Positions 8,525 through 17,169 of a stretch of DNA of 64,000 nucleotides are shown in pieces. The notes under the pieces were generated by a model. The model was not told the DNA's origin and ran no database searches. It worked only from the letters and a program-made list of their open reading frames with translations. The stretch comes from Acinetobacter sp. C26M (GTDB lineage: Bacteria > Pseudomonadota > Gammaproteobacteria > Pseudomonadales > Moraxellaceae), in assembly GCF_023702675.1 (NCBI RefSeq), contig NZ_CP098478.1, positions 3,286,001-3,350,000 on the forward strand. Direction: 5' to 3'. Each line of letters starts with the position of its first letter. Positions within the stretch are counted from its first letter, which is position 1. Made by a program: the position numbers and the translations under genes.

Positions 8525-10303
8525 ATGATGACTCATAGACTATTAAAAGCAAACGTACTCTGTCTCATGATGCTGGCTTTAACAGCTTGTAATGACAATG
8601 ATGATAATAACGAAACGCCAACAGTTGAACGCAAAAATCAGAATATCAACATCCTTGCGTTTAACGACTTTCACGGTAATTTAGAACCACCAAAACGTTT
8701 TATTGAAGCAGATGATCCCAGTGATAACAGTAAAACCGTACGCATTCCTGTTGGTGGCGTCAGTTATTTTGCCGATGCCATTAAAAAGCTACGTGCTCAA
8801 TACCCCAATAATGCGGTGGTTTCAGCGGGTGACTTAATTAGCGCTTCCCCACTCACTTCATCGCTGTTCTTGGATGAACCCACCATTGAAGCCATGAATG
8901 ACATTCAGATTGATTTCAATGCGGTTGGTAATCATGAATTTGACCGCGGGACAGATGAATTACGTCGTTTGCAAAATGGTGGCTGTCAACAATATACCAG
9001 TGCAAAGCCCTGCCAAATCAATACCAAATTTGAGGGTGCAAAATTCAATTTCTTGGCCGCCAATGTTTCAATGAAGAATGATTCCAAGAAAACCCTATTC
9101 CCTGCTTATAAAGTCAAAAGCTATGGTGGCATTCCTGTTGCCTTTATTGGCATGACCCTGAAAGCGACACCAAGTATTGTCTCAGCTGCTGGTATTAAAG
9201 ATGTTAACTTTAATGATGAAGCGGATACGGTCAATGCCCTAATTCCTGAGTTAAAAAAACAAGGAATCGAAGCGATTGTCGTGGTAGTGCATGAAGGTGT
9301 GGCACCAAGTACCAAATTTAATAAGAAAACTTGTGATGGTCTCAGTGGTCCATTACTCGGTATCCTCGATCGTTTAGACCCAGCGGTTGATGTAGTCGTT
9401 TCAGGTCATACCCATCAATCTTATATCTGTGATTATGCCACCAAGAATCCACAAAAACCGTTTTTACTTACTTCTGCGGGTCAATACGGCACAGCCATTA
9501 CCAACATTCAGTTAGAACTAGATGGCAAAACAGGTAATGTGATTAAAAAAGATGCCAAGCAAGTTCCGATTCAAAGTGAAGCCTATAGCTCTGGCACAAC
9601 CACGGTAGGCTTGACCAATCTATATGAAAAATTCAATAAGACGCCAAGCATCGAGGCAATTCTGGATAAATATCGCCAAGCCGTCACAACCATTTCAGCC
9701 CGTGTGGTCGGTACAGCCAATGGTGTCATTAATCGTAATGCCACCGAAAGCGGTGAAAGCCCACTTGGTAATTTGATTGCCGATGCGCAACAAGCCATGG
9801 CATTAACAGCAAGTAATCAAGGCTCTGACTTTACTTTGATGAATCCAGGCGGTGTTCGTGCCGATTTATTGGTAAATAGCAGCAATCAGATCACCTTTGG
9901 TGATGTCTTTACGGTACAGCCTTTTGGTAATTCGATCGTGACTCTTAGTCTGACAGGCAAGCAGATTCGTGATGTGTTAGAACAGCAATGGTCAGGTGCA
10001 AACACAGCCACAGTTCGTATCTTACAGCCATCTAAAGAGTTCAGTTATTCGTATAAGAAAGATACATCGGCTTCTCCACGCGCCAGCAATATCTTAGTTG
10101 CAGGACAAGCACTCGTGGATAGTAAGGTTTACCGCGTGACGGTGAACAGTTTCCTTGCCGATGGCGGTGATAACTTCACGGTATTAAAAGAAGGTAAAAA
10201 TCCAGTCGGTGGCGGACAAGATATCGATGCATTAGAAAAATATGTGGCGCAGCATTCTCTACTGACGGCACCTAAAACAGATCGAATCAAAGTACTTCAT
10301 TAA
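8525..10303 (+). CDS. Bifunctional metallophosphatase / 5'-nucleotidase lipoprotein
   Basis: A 592-aa exported lipoprotein (lipobox LTAC, Cys22, followed by an Asp/Asn-rich linker) that likely dephosphorylates nucleotides in the periplasm or at the cell surface so nucleosides can be taken up. The N-terminal metallophosphoesterase domain has all dimetal motifs: DFHG (48-51), GDLI (102-105), GNHE (135-138), an HEG and SGHTH (about 293-297). The C-terminal 5'-nucleotidase domain (about 390-570) contains GNLIADAQQAM, MNPGGVRADLL, QPFGNS and FLADGGDNF, the substrate-binding region. Monocistronic, closed by a strong bidirectional terminator. UDP-sugar hydrolase activity, as in UshA, is possible. 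Confidence 0.92.
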   Translation: MMTHRLLKANVLCLMMLALTACNDNDDNNETPTVERKNQNINILAFNDFHGNLEPPKRFIEADDPSDNSKTVRIPVGGVSYFADAIKKLRAQYPNNAVVSAGDLISASPLTSSLFLDEPTIEAMNDIQIDFNAVGNHEFDRGTDELRRLQNGGCQQYTSAKPCQINTKFEGAKFNFLAANVSMKNDSKKTLFPAYKVKSYGGIPVAFIGMTLKATPSIVSAAGIKDVNFNDEADTVNALIPELKKQGIEAIVVVVHEGVAPSTKFNKKTCDGLSGPLLGILDRLDPAVDVVVSGHTHQSYICDYATKNPQKPFLLTSAGQYGTAITNIQLELDGKTGNVIKKDAKQVPIQSEAYSSGTTTVGLTNLYEKFNKTPSIEAILDKYRQAVTTISARVVGTANGVINRNATESGESPLGNLIADAQQAMALTASNQGSDFTLMNPGGVRADLLVNSSNQITFGDVFTVQPFGNSIVTLSLTGKQIRDVLEQQWSGANTATVRILQPSKEFSYSYKKDTSASPRASNILVAGQALVDSKVYRVTVNSFLADGGDNFTVLKEGKNPVGGGQDIDALEKYVAQHSLLTAPKTDRIKVLH

Positions 10304-10320
10304 CCGCATACGCAATAAAA

Positions 10321-10348
10321 AAATAGGGAAGCAATTGCTTCCCTATTT
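10321..10348. terminator. Bidirectional terminator, perfect 28-bp palindrome
   Basis: A 28-base perfect palindrome with arms AAATAGGGAAGCAA / TTGCTTCCCTATTT, flanked by A-tract and T-tract. It lies between the convergent nucleotidase and DUF1543 genes and will form a strong hairpin with a U-tail in both directions. Confidence 0.85.
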
Positions 10349-10364
10349 TCATTTTTACTACTGA

Positions 10365-10877
10365 TCAATCCAAAGTCAGATAAGTATTTTCCCAAACTGT
10401 AGGATTAAACTCACCTTGAACTAAATGAATATAACGCCCCGCAACATGATCAATTGGAATGCAATCATCGACATCCACGACACGATCGGTATGCGGTTTA
10501 TGCCAATCTTGTTCGATAAATTGTTTACCTAACTGTTTTGCAATCACTGCATCAGGTGCAACGACTAAATGATAGCTATGTAATTCACCAAAAGCGTTAA
10601 GTGAATATCCACCTAGATTAATCAAATATAATTTTTCATCCAAAGCCGCCGGTGCGGCATCGGAAAACTGAATTTGATAATTCACACCTTGTGATTGAAC
10701 ACCTGAAATCTGTGCCCAAGCATCTATATGTAAGCCTTTCGATTCACCAAACCAAGCCTGTTTGAGCTGAGGTATGACTTCAGACAATGATTCACCTATT
10801 GCCATCACCACATCATGCACTTCAGTATTGGCCTTTGCATGTCGGCCACCCAACATCACCATAAACAAACTTGGCAT
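10365..10877 (-). CDS. DUF1543 domain-containing protein
   Basis: A 170-aa cytoplasmic protein of the DUF1543 family (PF07566), function unknown. It begins with the characteristic MPSLFMVMLGGRHAKANTEVHD and has GGYSLNAFGELHSYHLVVA in the second half, resembling an internal repeat of the same half-domain. It lies 9 bases downstream of trpB on the same strand, so it may be read with trpFB, although nothing in the sequence ties it to tryptophan synthesis. Confidence 0.85.
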   Translation of the reverse strand: MPSLFMVMLGGRHAKANTEVHDVVMAIGESLSEVIPQLKQAWFGESKGLHIDAWAQISGVQSQGVNYQIQFSDAAPAALDEKLYLINLGGYSLNAFGELHSYHLVVAPDAVIAKQLGKQFIEQDWHKPHTDRVVDVDDCIPIDHVAGRYIHLVQGEFNPTVWENTYLTLD

Positions 10878-10886
10878 TTTGAAAAC

Positions 10887-12131
10887 TTACATCTCGACCA
10901 TTTCAACACCATCAATACGCGCAACCGTCATCAAGTCTTTATCGCCACGACCTGAAACTGTTGCAATAATGATTTGATCTTTCGACATGGTTGGCGCGAG
11001 TTTAGTGACATAAGCCATGGCATGTGAGCTTTCAAGCGCAGGAATAATTCCTTCGATTTGAGTGAGATCACGGAAACCTTGTAAAGCTTCATCATCATTG
11101 ATTGGCACATATTCAACACGGTTCATGTCTTTCAGGAAACTATGCTCAGGCCCAACACCCGGATAGTCTAAACCTGCTGAAATACTATGTGTTTCAATGA
11201 TTTGCCCTTGTTCATCAGACATTAAGTAAGTACGATTACCATGTAACACGCCCACATGGCCAGCATTTAATGGTGCAGAGTGTTTGCCCGTTTCAATGCC
11301 ATAACCAGCGGCTTCAACACCGTACATTTTCACGTCTTGATCATTCAAGAATGGATAGAACAAGCCCATCGCATTTGAACCACCACCTACACAAGCCACC
11401 AAAGCATCTGGCAAACGCCCCGCTTGTTGTTGGATTTGTTGGCGAGCTTCGCGACCAATAATCGACTGAAAATCACGAACCAGCTGCGGATATGGATGTG
11501 GGCCTGCAACAGTACCAATCACATAATAGGTGCTATCCACATTGGTTACCCAGTCACGCATTGCTTCGTTCATGGCATCTTTCAATGTTTTTGAACCACT
11601 TTGCACAGGCACCACCGTTGCACCCAACAAACGCATACGATAGACATTCATGGCCTGACGTTTCACGTCTTCAGCGCCCATGTACACCACACATTCCATA
11701 CCCAAGCGTGCCGCAATCGTTGCTGTCGCCACACCGTGTTGACCAGCACCTGTTTCCGCAATGATACGCTTCTTACCCGATAGCTTTGCCAATAAAGCCT
11801 GACCAATGGTGTTATTAACCTTATGCGAACCCGTGTGGTTCAGGTCTTCACGTTTCAGGTAAATTTGCGCACCGCCGAGGTGCTGAGACCATCGTTCAGC
11901 ATAATAAAGCGGGCTAGGACGACCAACATAGAATGCAAGATCACGGTCAAACTCCGCTAAAAACTGTGCATCATTCTTCATACGACCATAAAGACTCTCG
12001 AGGTCTTCAAGTGCAGCCATCAGCGTTTCGGATACAAAACGTCCACCATGAATACCGAAATGCCCTTGAGCATCTGGAAACTGGGTGTAGTCAATCACTT
12101 GATTTTTTTGACTAAGGCTTTGCTGATCCAC
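10887..12131 (-). CDS. trpB: Tryptophan synthase beta chain
   Basis: TrpB condenses indole with serine to make tryptophan, using PLP. I place the start at GTG 12131 ([10 protein letters not shown], 414 aa) because AAGGAG sits 6 bases upstream; the frame could extend to a TTG at 12158, which has no such site. The PLP lysine is K104 in HTGSHKVNN. The phosphate-binding GGGSNA and the C-terminal SGRGDKD are intact. The gene overlaps the end of trpF by 20 bases, so translation is probably coupled. Its partner trpA lies about 8 kb downstream in a different cluster. Confidence 0.96.
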   Translation of the reverse strand: MDQQSLSQKNQVIDYTQFPDAQGHFGIHGGRFVSETLMAALEDLESLYGRMKNDAQFLAEFDRDLAFYVGRPSPLYYAERWSQHLGGAQIYLKREDLNHTGSHKVNNTIGQALLAKLSGKKRIIAETGAGQHGVATATIAARLGMECVVYMGAEDVKRQAMNVYRMRLLGATVVPVQSGSKTLKDAMNEAMRDWVTNVDSTYYVIGTVAGPHPYPQLVRDFQSIIGREARQQIQQQAGRLPDALVACVGGGSNAMGLFYPFLNDQDVKMYGVEAAGYGIETGKHSAPLNAGHVGVLHGNRTYLMSDEQGQIIETHSISAGLDYPGVGPEHSFLKDMNRVEYVPINDDEALQGFRDLTQIEGIIPALESSHAMAYVTKLAPTMSKDQIIIATVSGRGDKDLMTVARIDGVEMVEM

Positions 12132-12771
12132 GTTGGACTCCTTGCATAAATTTTTCAATCAGTTGTTGGTCTTTTATACCTTTTGCGGACTCGACGCCTC
12201 CGCTGACATCTACAGCAAATGCCGCTGTAGTATCAATAGCTTCACTGACATTTTCAGGGGTTAATCCGCCTGCCAAAATGAGTGGAATTTCAAGTTGCGG
12301 GAATTGGGTCCAGTCAAAACTGTGCCCTGTGCCGCCTTTCAGTTCAGGATGCCATGCATCAAGCAAGACGGCACCGGCTCCCGCTGCTTGATAACGCTGG
12401 ATTTCAGCCACAATATCTAAATCAGGTTTGACTTGAATGGCCTTATACCAACGGCGTTTACAGTGTGCTGCAATTAATTGGCATTGTTCTGGCGTTTCAT
12501 CGCCATGTAGTTGTAATACATCCAAAGCAACGGAATCAAGCACCGTTTGTATTTGTTCAGCACTGGCATTTACAAATAAACCAACCAGCTGCACATAAGG
12601 TGGTACCAGCTTTGCCAAGCTTTGGGCTTGCTCGATACTGACATGACGTGGACTGGGTGGAAAAAATACAAAACCAATCGCATCTGCCCCTGATTCTACA
12701 ACGGCTTGGATATCTTGTGCTCGGGTAATTCCACAAATCTTGGCGCGAGTTCGTATTTGGCTTTGGCGCAT
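12112..12771 (-). CDS. trpF: Phosphoribosylanthranilate isomerase
   Basis: TrpF isomerises N-(5'-phosphoribosyl)anthranilate to CdRP, the third dedicated step of tryptophan synthesis. It is a 219-aa stand-alone TIM barrel with the N-terminal KICGIT (catalytic Cys13), [17 protein letters not shown], a catalytic-Asp LLDA region and phosphate-binding [10 protein letters not shown] / VDVSGGVES near the C-terminus. In many enterobacteria this is fused to TrpC; the separate trpF-trpB pair is typical of pseudomonads and Acinetobacter. Confidence 0.96.
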   Translation of the reverse strand: MRQSQIRTRAKICGITRAQDIQAVVESGADAIGFVFFPPSPRHVSIEQAQSLAKLVPPYVQLVGLFVNASAEQIQTVLDSVALDVLQLHGDETPEQCQLIAAHCKRRWYKAIQVKPDLDIVAEIQRYQAAGAGAVLLDAWHPELKGGTGHSFDWTQFPQLEIPLILAGGLTPENVSEAIDTTAAFAVDVSGGVESAKGIKDQQLIEKFMQGVQRGSAKP

Positions 12772-12924
12772 GAGCTGTCCAATTTAAACTGAATATTTTT
12801 GAAACTTTCGCATTGTAATCCAATTTGACTTGCTTTGGGCAAAGTTCATTCGGAAATGCAATTGTTTAAAAAACGTTAACACTTTATACTTTGCGTAATC
12901 TTGCAACAAGTCTAAAGCAAATTC

Positions 12925-13100
12925 TTTTGTTTATAGGGAAGTTGGTGTAAGTCCAACACTGCCCTCGCAACGGTAACACCGAATCACTCATCTCAGCTCA
13001 AAGCCAAATCACTGCATCGGTATGATGTGGGAAGATGATGAGTAACATCATTTATTTGATGATTATAGTGAAGTCCGGAGACCTGCTTGTTGTTTATTTC
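12925..13100 (+). promoter_or_regulatory. Cobalamin (AdoCbl) riboswitch upstream of btuB
   Basis: The leader contains the conserved core of cobalamin riboswitches: GGGAAGTTGGTGTAAGTCC then AACACTGCCCTCGCAACGG at about 12935-12972, a variable arm (12975-13065 with an ATGATG/CATCAT hairpin) and the B12-box variant AGTCCGGAGACCTGC at about 13072-13086. It ends about 45-55 bases before the btuB start. By family precedent, binding of adenosylcobalamin lowers btuB expression, probably by blocking translation initiation. No strong terminator is visible between box and gene. Confidence 0.92.
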
Positions 13101-13141
13101 CACATTATCATTCACGACGGGTGAATGTCTGGAGCGACATC

Positions 13142-14965
13142 ATGTCTACTGTTTTTCAACCGACTCGTTTAGTTTGTGCTATCGCTATTGCGATGGGGTT
13201 TTCTTCACCTGCTTTTGCTCAAGATCAATCAAGCGATAAAACTGCGACGCTAGATACAATTGTTGTGACAGCATCTCGTACTGAACAAAAAATCAGTGAA
13301 GTTCCTGCGCGAATCAATATTATTGAACCGAAAATTCTTGAGCAGTCACCAATTGCATCTTTACCACAATTATTACAAACCGATGCTTCTATCAATATGG
13401 TACAAAGCGGTGGCTATGGCCAGACAGCTTCTATCTTCCTACGTGGTGGTAATTCAAACCAAACGCTTGTTTTAAGAGACGGTGTCCGCCTGAATTCAGC
13501 AACTTCTGGCACAGCCTCTTTACCATTTATTGATACAACTGATATTAAGCAGATCGAAGTATTAAAAGGTCCTGCATCAGTTTTATATGGTACTGATGCA
13601 ATCTCAGGCGTAGTTCAACTTATTTCTAAAACACCAGAAAAAACCGCTGCATTTGTAACAGGTGAAATAGGTGAAAATAAAACCTATAAATCTGTAGTAG
13701 GTGCAGATCTGGCTGAAAATGGTTTCTATGCACAAATTCGTGGGCAACGCCTTGAAACGGATGGGACACCTGTAAAAGAGATAAAAAATGCAGCCGATGC
13801 CTCATTTGATCAAAAGGGCTATAGTGCAAAAGTTGGCGTTGATAAAGAGCAATATGCGGCTTCGGTTGATTATAGTGAGAACCAAGGTTCTAGCGATTAC
13901 GATATCTCAGGCAAATTCGTTTCTCAAGATTTTAAAAATGAAATCATTAACGTCAAAGGACGTTTAAATATTCTTGATAATTTAGCCGTACATGCCCGTT
14001 TCTCTCAATTTAAAGATGAATTAGATCAAAATAATTCAATAGATTTTGTGCATAGTAAAACACAAGAATCTGAAATCTATGGTCAATGGGGCTTTACACC
14101 AAATCAAAAGCTTCTCGTTGGTGTAACACACCGAAATATTGATGGTGATGTGATTTCCTATGGCACGCCATATCAAGAGGATATTGATTCAACAGGTTAT
14201 TATATCCAGCACAAATATGATCAAGCAGGATTAAACACCCAAGTTGGTATCCGTGTAGAAGACAATGAAAAATTCGGTACACATACTGTTGCTCAAGGAT
14301 CTGTTCGTTATCAATTGCTACCTTTAACTAGTATTTATGCAAATATTGGTTCAGCTTTTAAAGCTCCAACACTCAATGATATGTATGCTTATGGCGGTAA
14401 CCCAAACCTTAAACCAGAAGAAAGTTTGTCTTATGAAATCGGTCTAGACCAAAAACTGGCTTACAATATTTCAACTGGTTTATCTCTCTATACTACAGAA
14501 GTAGATAATCTCATTGCTTTTGATGGCGTTCTGAATCAAATGAGTAACGTTGAAAAAGCTAAAATGGAAGGTAGTGAGCTGTATGTGAAATGGCAAGGTG
14601 AAAACCTGTTTACTAATTTAAGCTATAACTATGTTCGAGCTAAAGACAAGAAAAATGATGAAGATTTAAGTCGTCGTCCTCGTCAAAATATTGCTTTGAC
14701 TGCAGGTTGGAGCGATGAACAATATACCTTCTCGACTACAATGCTAGCGAATGGTGATTACGACAACAGTGCTTTTGACAATGTTCAAATCCCTGGACAC
14801 TTCCGTGTAGACATGCATGGACAATACAAAGTGAATAAAAATGTAGATGTTTTTGCGAACATCCAAAATGTAGGTGATTCAAAATATCGTACCGCTTATG
14901 GTAGTGGTAGTTACTACATCAACGGTGGTCGCCTAGCTTCTGCAGGTGTCACATTCCGTTATTAA
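13142..14965 (+). CDS. btuB: TonB-dependent vitamin B12 receptor BtuB
   Basis: An outer-membrane TonB-dependent receptor of 607 aa for cobalamin. ATG at 13142 (MSTVFQPTRL) has GGAG 7 bases upstream; a GTG at 13121 is in frame but less likely. The signal peptide ends SSPAFA-Q. A TonB-box-like LDTIVVTAS follows, then the plug (NINMVQSGGYGQ, FLRGGNSNQTLVLRDGVR, VLKGPASVLYGTDAISGVVQ) and a 22-strand barrel ending in VTFRY, with the terminal aromatic expected for BAM insertion. The upstream riboswitch and the downstream cobalamin adenosyltransferase make B12 the very likely substrate. Confidence 0.93.
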   Translation: MSTVFQPTRLVCAIAIAMGFSSPAFAQDQSSDKTATLDTIVVTASRTEQKISEVPARINIIEPKILEQSPIASLPQLLQTDASINMVQSGGYGQTASIFLRGGNSNQTLVLRDGVRLNSATSGTASLPFIDTTDIKQIEVLKGPASVLYGTDAISGVVQLISKTPEKTAAFVTGEIGENKTYKSVVGADLAENGFYAQIRGQRLETDGTPVKEIKNAADASFDQKGYSAKVGVDKEQYAASVDYSENQGSSDYDISGKFVSQDFKNEIINVKGRLNILDNLAVHARFSQFKDELDQNNSIDFVHSKTQESEIYGQWGFTPNQKLLVGVTHRNIDGDVISYGTPYQEDIDSTGYYIQHKYDQAGLNTQVGIRVEDNEKFGTHTVAQGSVRYQLLPLTSIYANIGSAFKAPTLNDMYAYGGNPNLKPEESLSYEIGLDQKLAYNISTGLSLYTTEVDNLIAFDGVLNQMSNVEKAKMEGSELYVKWQGENLFTNLSYNYVRAKDKKNDEDLSRRPRQNIALTAGWSDEQYTFSTTMLANGDYDNSAFDNVQIPGHFRVDMHGQYKVNKNVDVFANIQNVGDSKYRTAYGSGSYYINGGRLASAGVTFRY

Positions 14966-15009
14966 TCGTATGATAAAATAATAAAAAATATTTTCTTAAC
15001 TCCAGTTTC

Positions 15010-15044
15010 GGGGTAATGTTCTGACCGACATTATCCCCTTTTTA
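15010..15044 (+). terminator. Hairpin after btuB
   Basis: GGGGTAATGT / ACATTATCCCC with an 8-base loop and one bulged base, followed by TTTTTATTTTC. It lies just upstream of the adenosyltransferase gene, so btuB and that gene may be only partly co-transcribed. Confidence 0.65.
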
Positions 15045-15069
15045 TTTTCAGGATCAGAGAAACAGAACT

Positions 15070-15657
15070 ATGGGACATCGTTTAAGCAAAATCTATACCC
15101 GTACAGGTGACTCAGGCACAACTGGCTTAGGGGATGGTTCACGCGTTGCCAAAGATGATTTACGCATCGCAGCATTGGGTGATGTCGATGAACTCAATGC
15201 AACCATTGGCGTGCTCCGCGCACAAATCAGTAACAGCCAAATTGAAAATAAAGCCCACTGGGATAAAAGCTTAAGCCTGATTCAGCATTGGTTATTCGAT
15301 TTAGGTGGCGAAGTGTGTATTCCAAAATATCTTCTACTACAACCTGTATGTATTGATTTCCTTGAAAAAGAAATCGATCACATGAATGAATCACTGCCGA
15401 TGTTAAAAGATTTCATTTTGCCATCAGGCACTTTAGCTTGTAGTTATGCACATCAAGCCCGTGCAGTCTGCCGTCGTGCAGAACGTGCTTTGTTGTCAGT
15501 ACATAATCGTGACCAAAATATTCAAGCAACCGCATTACAATTACTGAATCGCTTATCGGACTGGTTGTTCGTTGCTTCACGTGCATTACAACGTGCTGAA
15601 GGTGGTAGCGAAGTGCTGTGGCAAAAGAATATTAATGACAGTATCGATCAAGCGTAA
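15070..15657 (+). CDS. Cob(I)alamin adenosyltransferase, PduO type
   Basis: A 195-aa cytoplasmic enzyme that transfers the adenosyl group of ATP to cob(I)alamin to make adenosylcobalamin. The N-terminal ATP-binding motif YTRTGDSGTTGLGDGSRV (residues about 9-26), the GDVDELNA helix and the C-terminal CRRAERAL ... LNRLSDWLFVASR segments are diagnostic of the PduO/MMAB (Cob_adeno_trans, PF01923) family. It directly follows btuB: import and activation of B12 are side by side, consistent with an organism that scavenges cobalamin and does not make it de novo. It is 23 bases upstream of the GDPD gene. Confidence 0.93.
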   Translation: MGHRLSKIYTRTGDSGTTGLGDGSRVAKDDLRIAALGDVDELNATIGVLRAQISNSQIENKAHWDKSLSLIQHWLFDLGGEVCIPKYLLLQPVCIDFLEKEIDHMNESLPMLKDFILPSGTLACSYAHQARAVCRRAERALLSVHNRDQNIQATALQLLNRLSDWLFVASRALQRAEGGSEVLWQKNINDSIDQA

Positions 15658-15680
15658 TTTTTCAATAAAGGCAGAAAAAC

Positions 15681-16397
15681 ATGCGAATTATTGGTCATCG
15701 TGGTGCACGTGGTGAAGCTCCTGAAAACACTTTGGGTGGTTTTCACTATTTGCATGATTTAGGTGTACGTGCCGTTGAATTTGATGTGCGCCAACTGAAA
15801 GATGATCAATTGGTCGTGATTCATGATGATGATTTTGTTCGTACTGCCGGTCGTTCACAACAGGTTGAAAGCTGCAATTTATTAGAAGCTCAGCAATTCG
15901 ATCATCGCCATCAATGGCAGGCATGGGCATTTGAAGAATACACACCAAGCCTGCCGCATGTTTTGGATTGTTTAACCGATTTTGAGCATATCGAAGTTGA
16001 AATTAAGGCCGTTGCAGATGAAGCAGCAGCTGAGCGTTTGGTCTATCAACTGCATCAAGATTTAAAAGGGTTTGAGAAGAGCGCAACCATTACCAGTTTT
16101 GATGTCAAAATTTTGGCGGCATTACAACAACATCACAGTTCATTTAAACGTGGGCTATTGGTGGAAATTCCAATTGGTGAATATGCGATCGAACTAGCAC
16201 AGCAATATGGCTGCAATCAAATTGGTTGGGGAGATGCCTTGGCAACAGATGAAATTATTCAACGGACTCAACAAGCGAATCTTGAGATTAGCGTCTGGAC
16301 GGTGAATGACGCTGAACGTGCCAAGCACCTTCAGCGATTGGGCATTCAAGGTTTGATTACCGATGTACCCACCACGATGTTGCAACACTTGAAGTAA
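15681..16397 (+). CDS. Glycerophosphodiester phosphodiesterase
   Basis: A 238-aa UgpQ-like GDPD that hydrolyses glycerophosphodiesters to glycerol-3-phosphate and an alcohol. No signal peptide, so cytoplasmic. Catalytic and metal residues are in place: HRG at 6-8 (IIGHRGARGEAPENT), VEFDVRQLKDD with the conserved Glu and Asp, the second catalytic His in VVIHDDDF, and IEVEIKA. The C-terminal ISVWTVND and GLITDVP strands complete the TIM barrel. It starts 23 bases after the adenosyltransferase stop with AAAGGCAG upstream of the ATG, so the two are probably co-transcribed, with no obvious functional link. Confidence 0.92.
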   Translation: MRIIGHRGARGEAPENTLGGFHYLHDLGVRAVEFDVRQLKDDQLVVIHDDDFVRTAGRSQQVESCNLLEAQQFDHRHQWQAWAFEEYTPSLPHVLDCLTDFEHIEVEIKAVADEAAAERLVYQLHQDLKGFEKSATITSFDVKILAALQQHHSSFKRGLLVEIPIGEYAIELAQQYGCNQIGWGDALATDEIIQRTQQANLEISVWTVNDAERAKHLQRLGIQGLITDVPTTMLQHLK

Positions 16398-16400
16398 ACA

Positions 16401-16428
16401 AAAGGCGGAATACATTCCGCCTTTTTTA
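16401..16428. terminator. Bidirectional terminator
   Basis: AAAGGCGGAAT-AC-ATTCCGCCTTT followed by a T-run, between the convergent GDPD and META lipoprotein genes. An 11-bp perfect stem. Confidence 0.88.
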
Positions 16429-16430
16429 TT

Positions 16431-16940
16431 CTATTTTTTACGTTGCGCCTGAATAAGACGTTGCCCTTTTGCATCTAATAAATATAAGTTTGCACCATCC
16501 AACTGGAAACGCTCAACCCGTTGAATCGAGTCCATCAAGTCAGCTTCTTGTGCTAAAGCACGATTACAGCTTTGATGTTGTGCCATCACATCAAAATCTA
16601 GTTTTCGTTGGGTGAAATCGTATTTATAACGACCATAAATATTGTTACACCCAGTATGGCCTGTCACCATTTTTGAAACAGAGTTAAGCAAGAAACTGGG
16701 ATATTGATTAAAGAACAATGCTCGCTTGCCCTGAATCGTTGTAATCTGCCATTCCACATCCTGAACACCGTCTGTACTCTTACGCACTTGCATTGCTGGT
16801 GGCTGAGTTACTCGCTTGGGTTGCAAGGTGTTTTTTTGCACAGGTTTTGGCTGGCTTTGGCACGCTGCAAGCATGACTGCAGCAGAGAATATTAAAGTTT
16901 TGTTAAAAAATGCCTTCAAAGAAAAAATGGGATTTTTCAT
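16431..16940 (-). CDS. META-domain (HslJ-like) lipoprotein
   Basis: A 169-aa predicted lipoprotein. From ATG 16940 (MKNPIFSLK) the hydrophobic segment ends in the lipobox LAAC (Cys27). A short basic/proline linker follows, then a META domain from about residue 60, with ITTIQGKRALFF, the hallmark GHTGCNNIYGRY and the second conserved Cys in MAQHQSCNRAL. HslJ-like proteins are linked to heat and novobiocin resistance in E. coli, but the biochemical role is unknown. The Met six codons upstream (16958) is possible but makes a worse signal peptide. Confidence 0.85.
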   Translation of the reverse strand: MKNPIFSLKAFFNKTLIFSAAVMLAACQSQPKPVQKNTLQPKRVTQPPAMQVRKSTDGVQDVEWQITTIQGKRALFFNQYPSFLLNSVSKMVTGHTGCNNIYGRYKYDFTQRKLDFDVMAQHQSCNRALAQEADLMDSIQRVERFQLDGANLYLLDAKGQRLIQAQRKK

Positions 16941-17169
16941 GGTAATTTGCTCAGACATTGATTTATTTCACCTTTTAATTCATTGATTAATTTTACAAAT
17001 GAATTCTGTTACTGTTCTTTCGATACAACTGTAGAATAATGCTAGTGCTAATTGATTTGGGCATGCTAATATCAGTGATAAAATAGCAATATATCGTCAT
17101 GATTGGTTTTGCTATCTCGTTTAGTTTTATTATCTTGTGCAAACAAGGTTTTTAGGAGCGCTGACGGAT

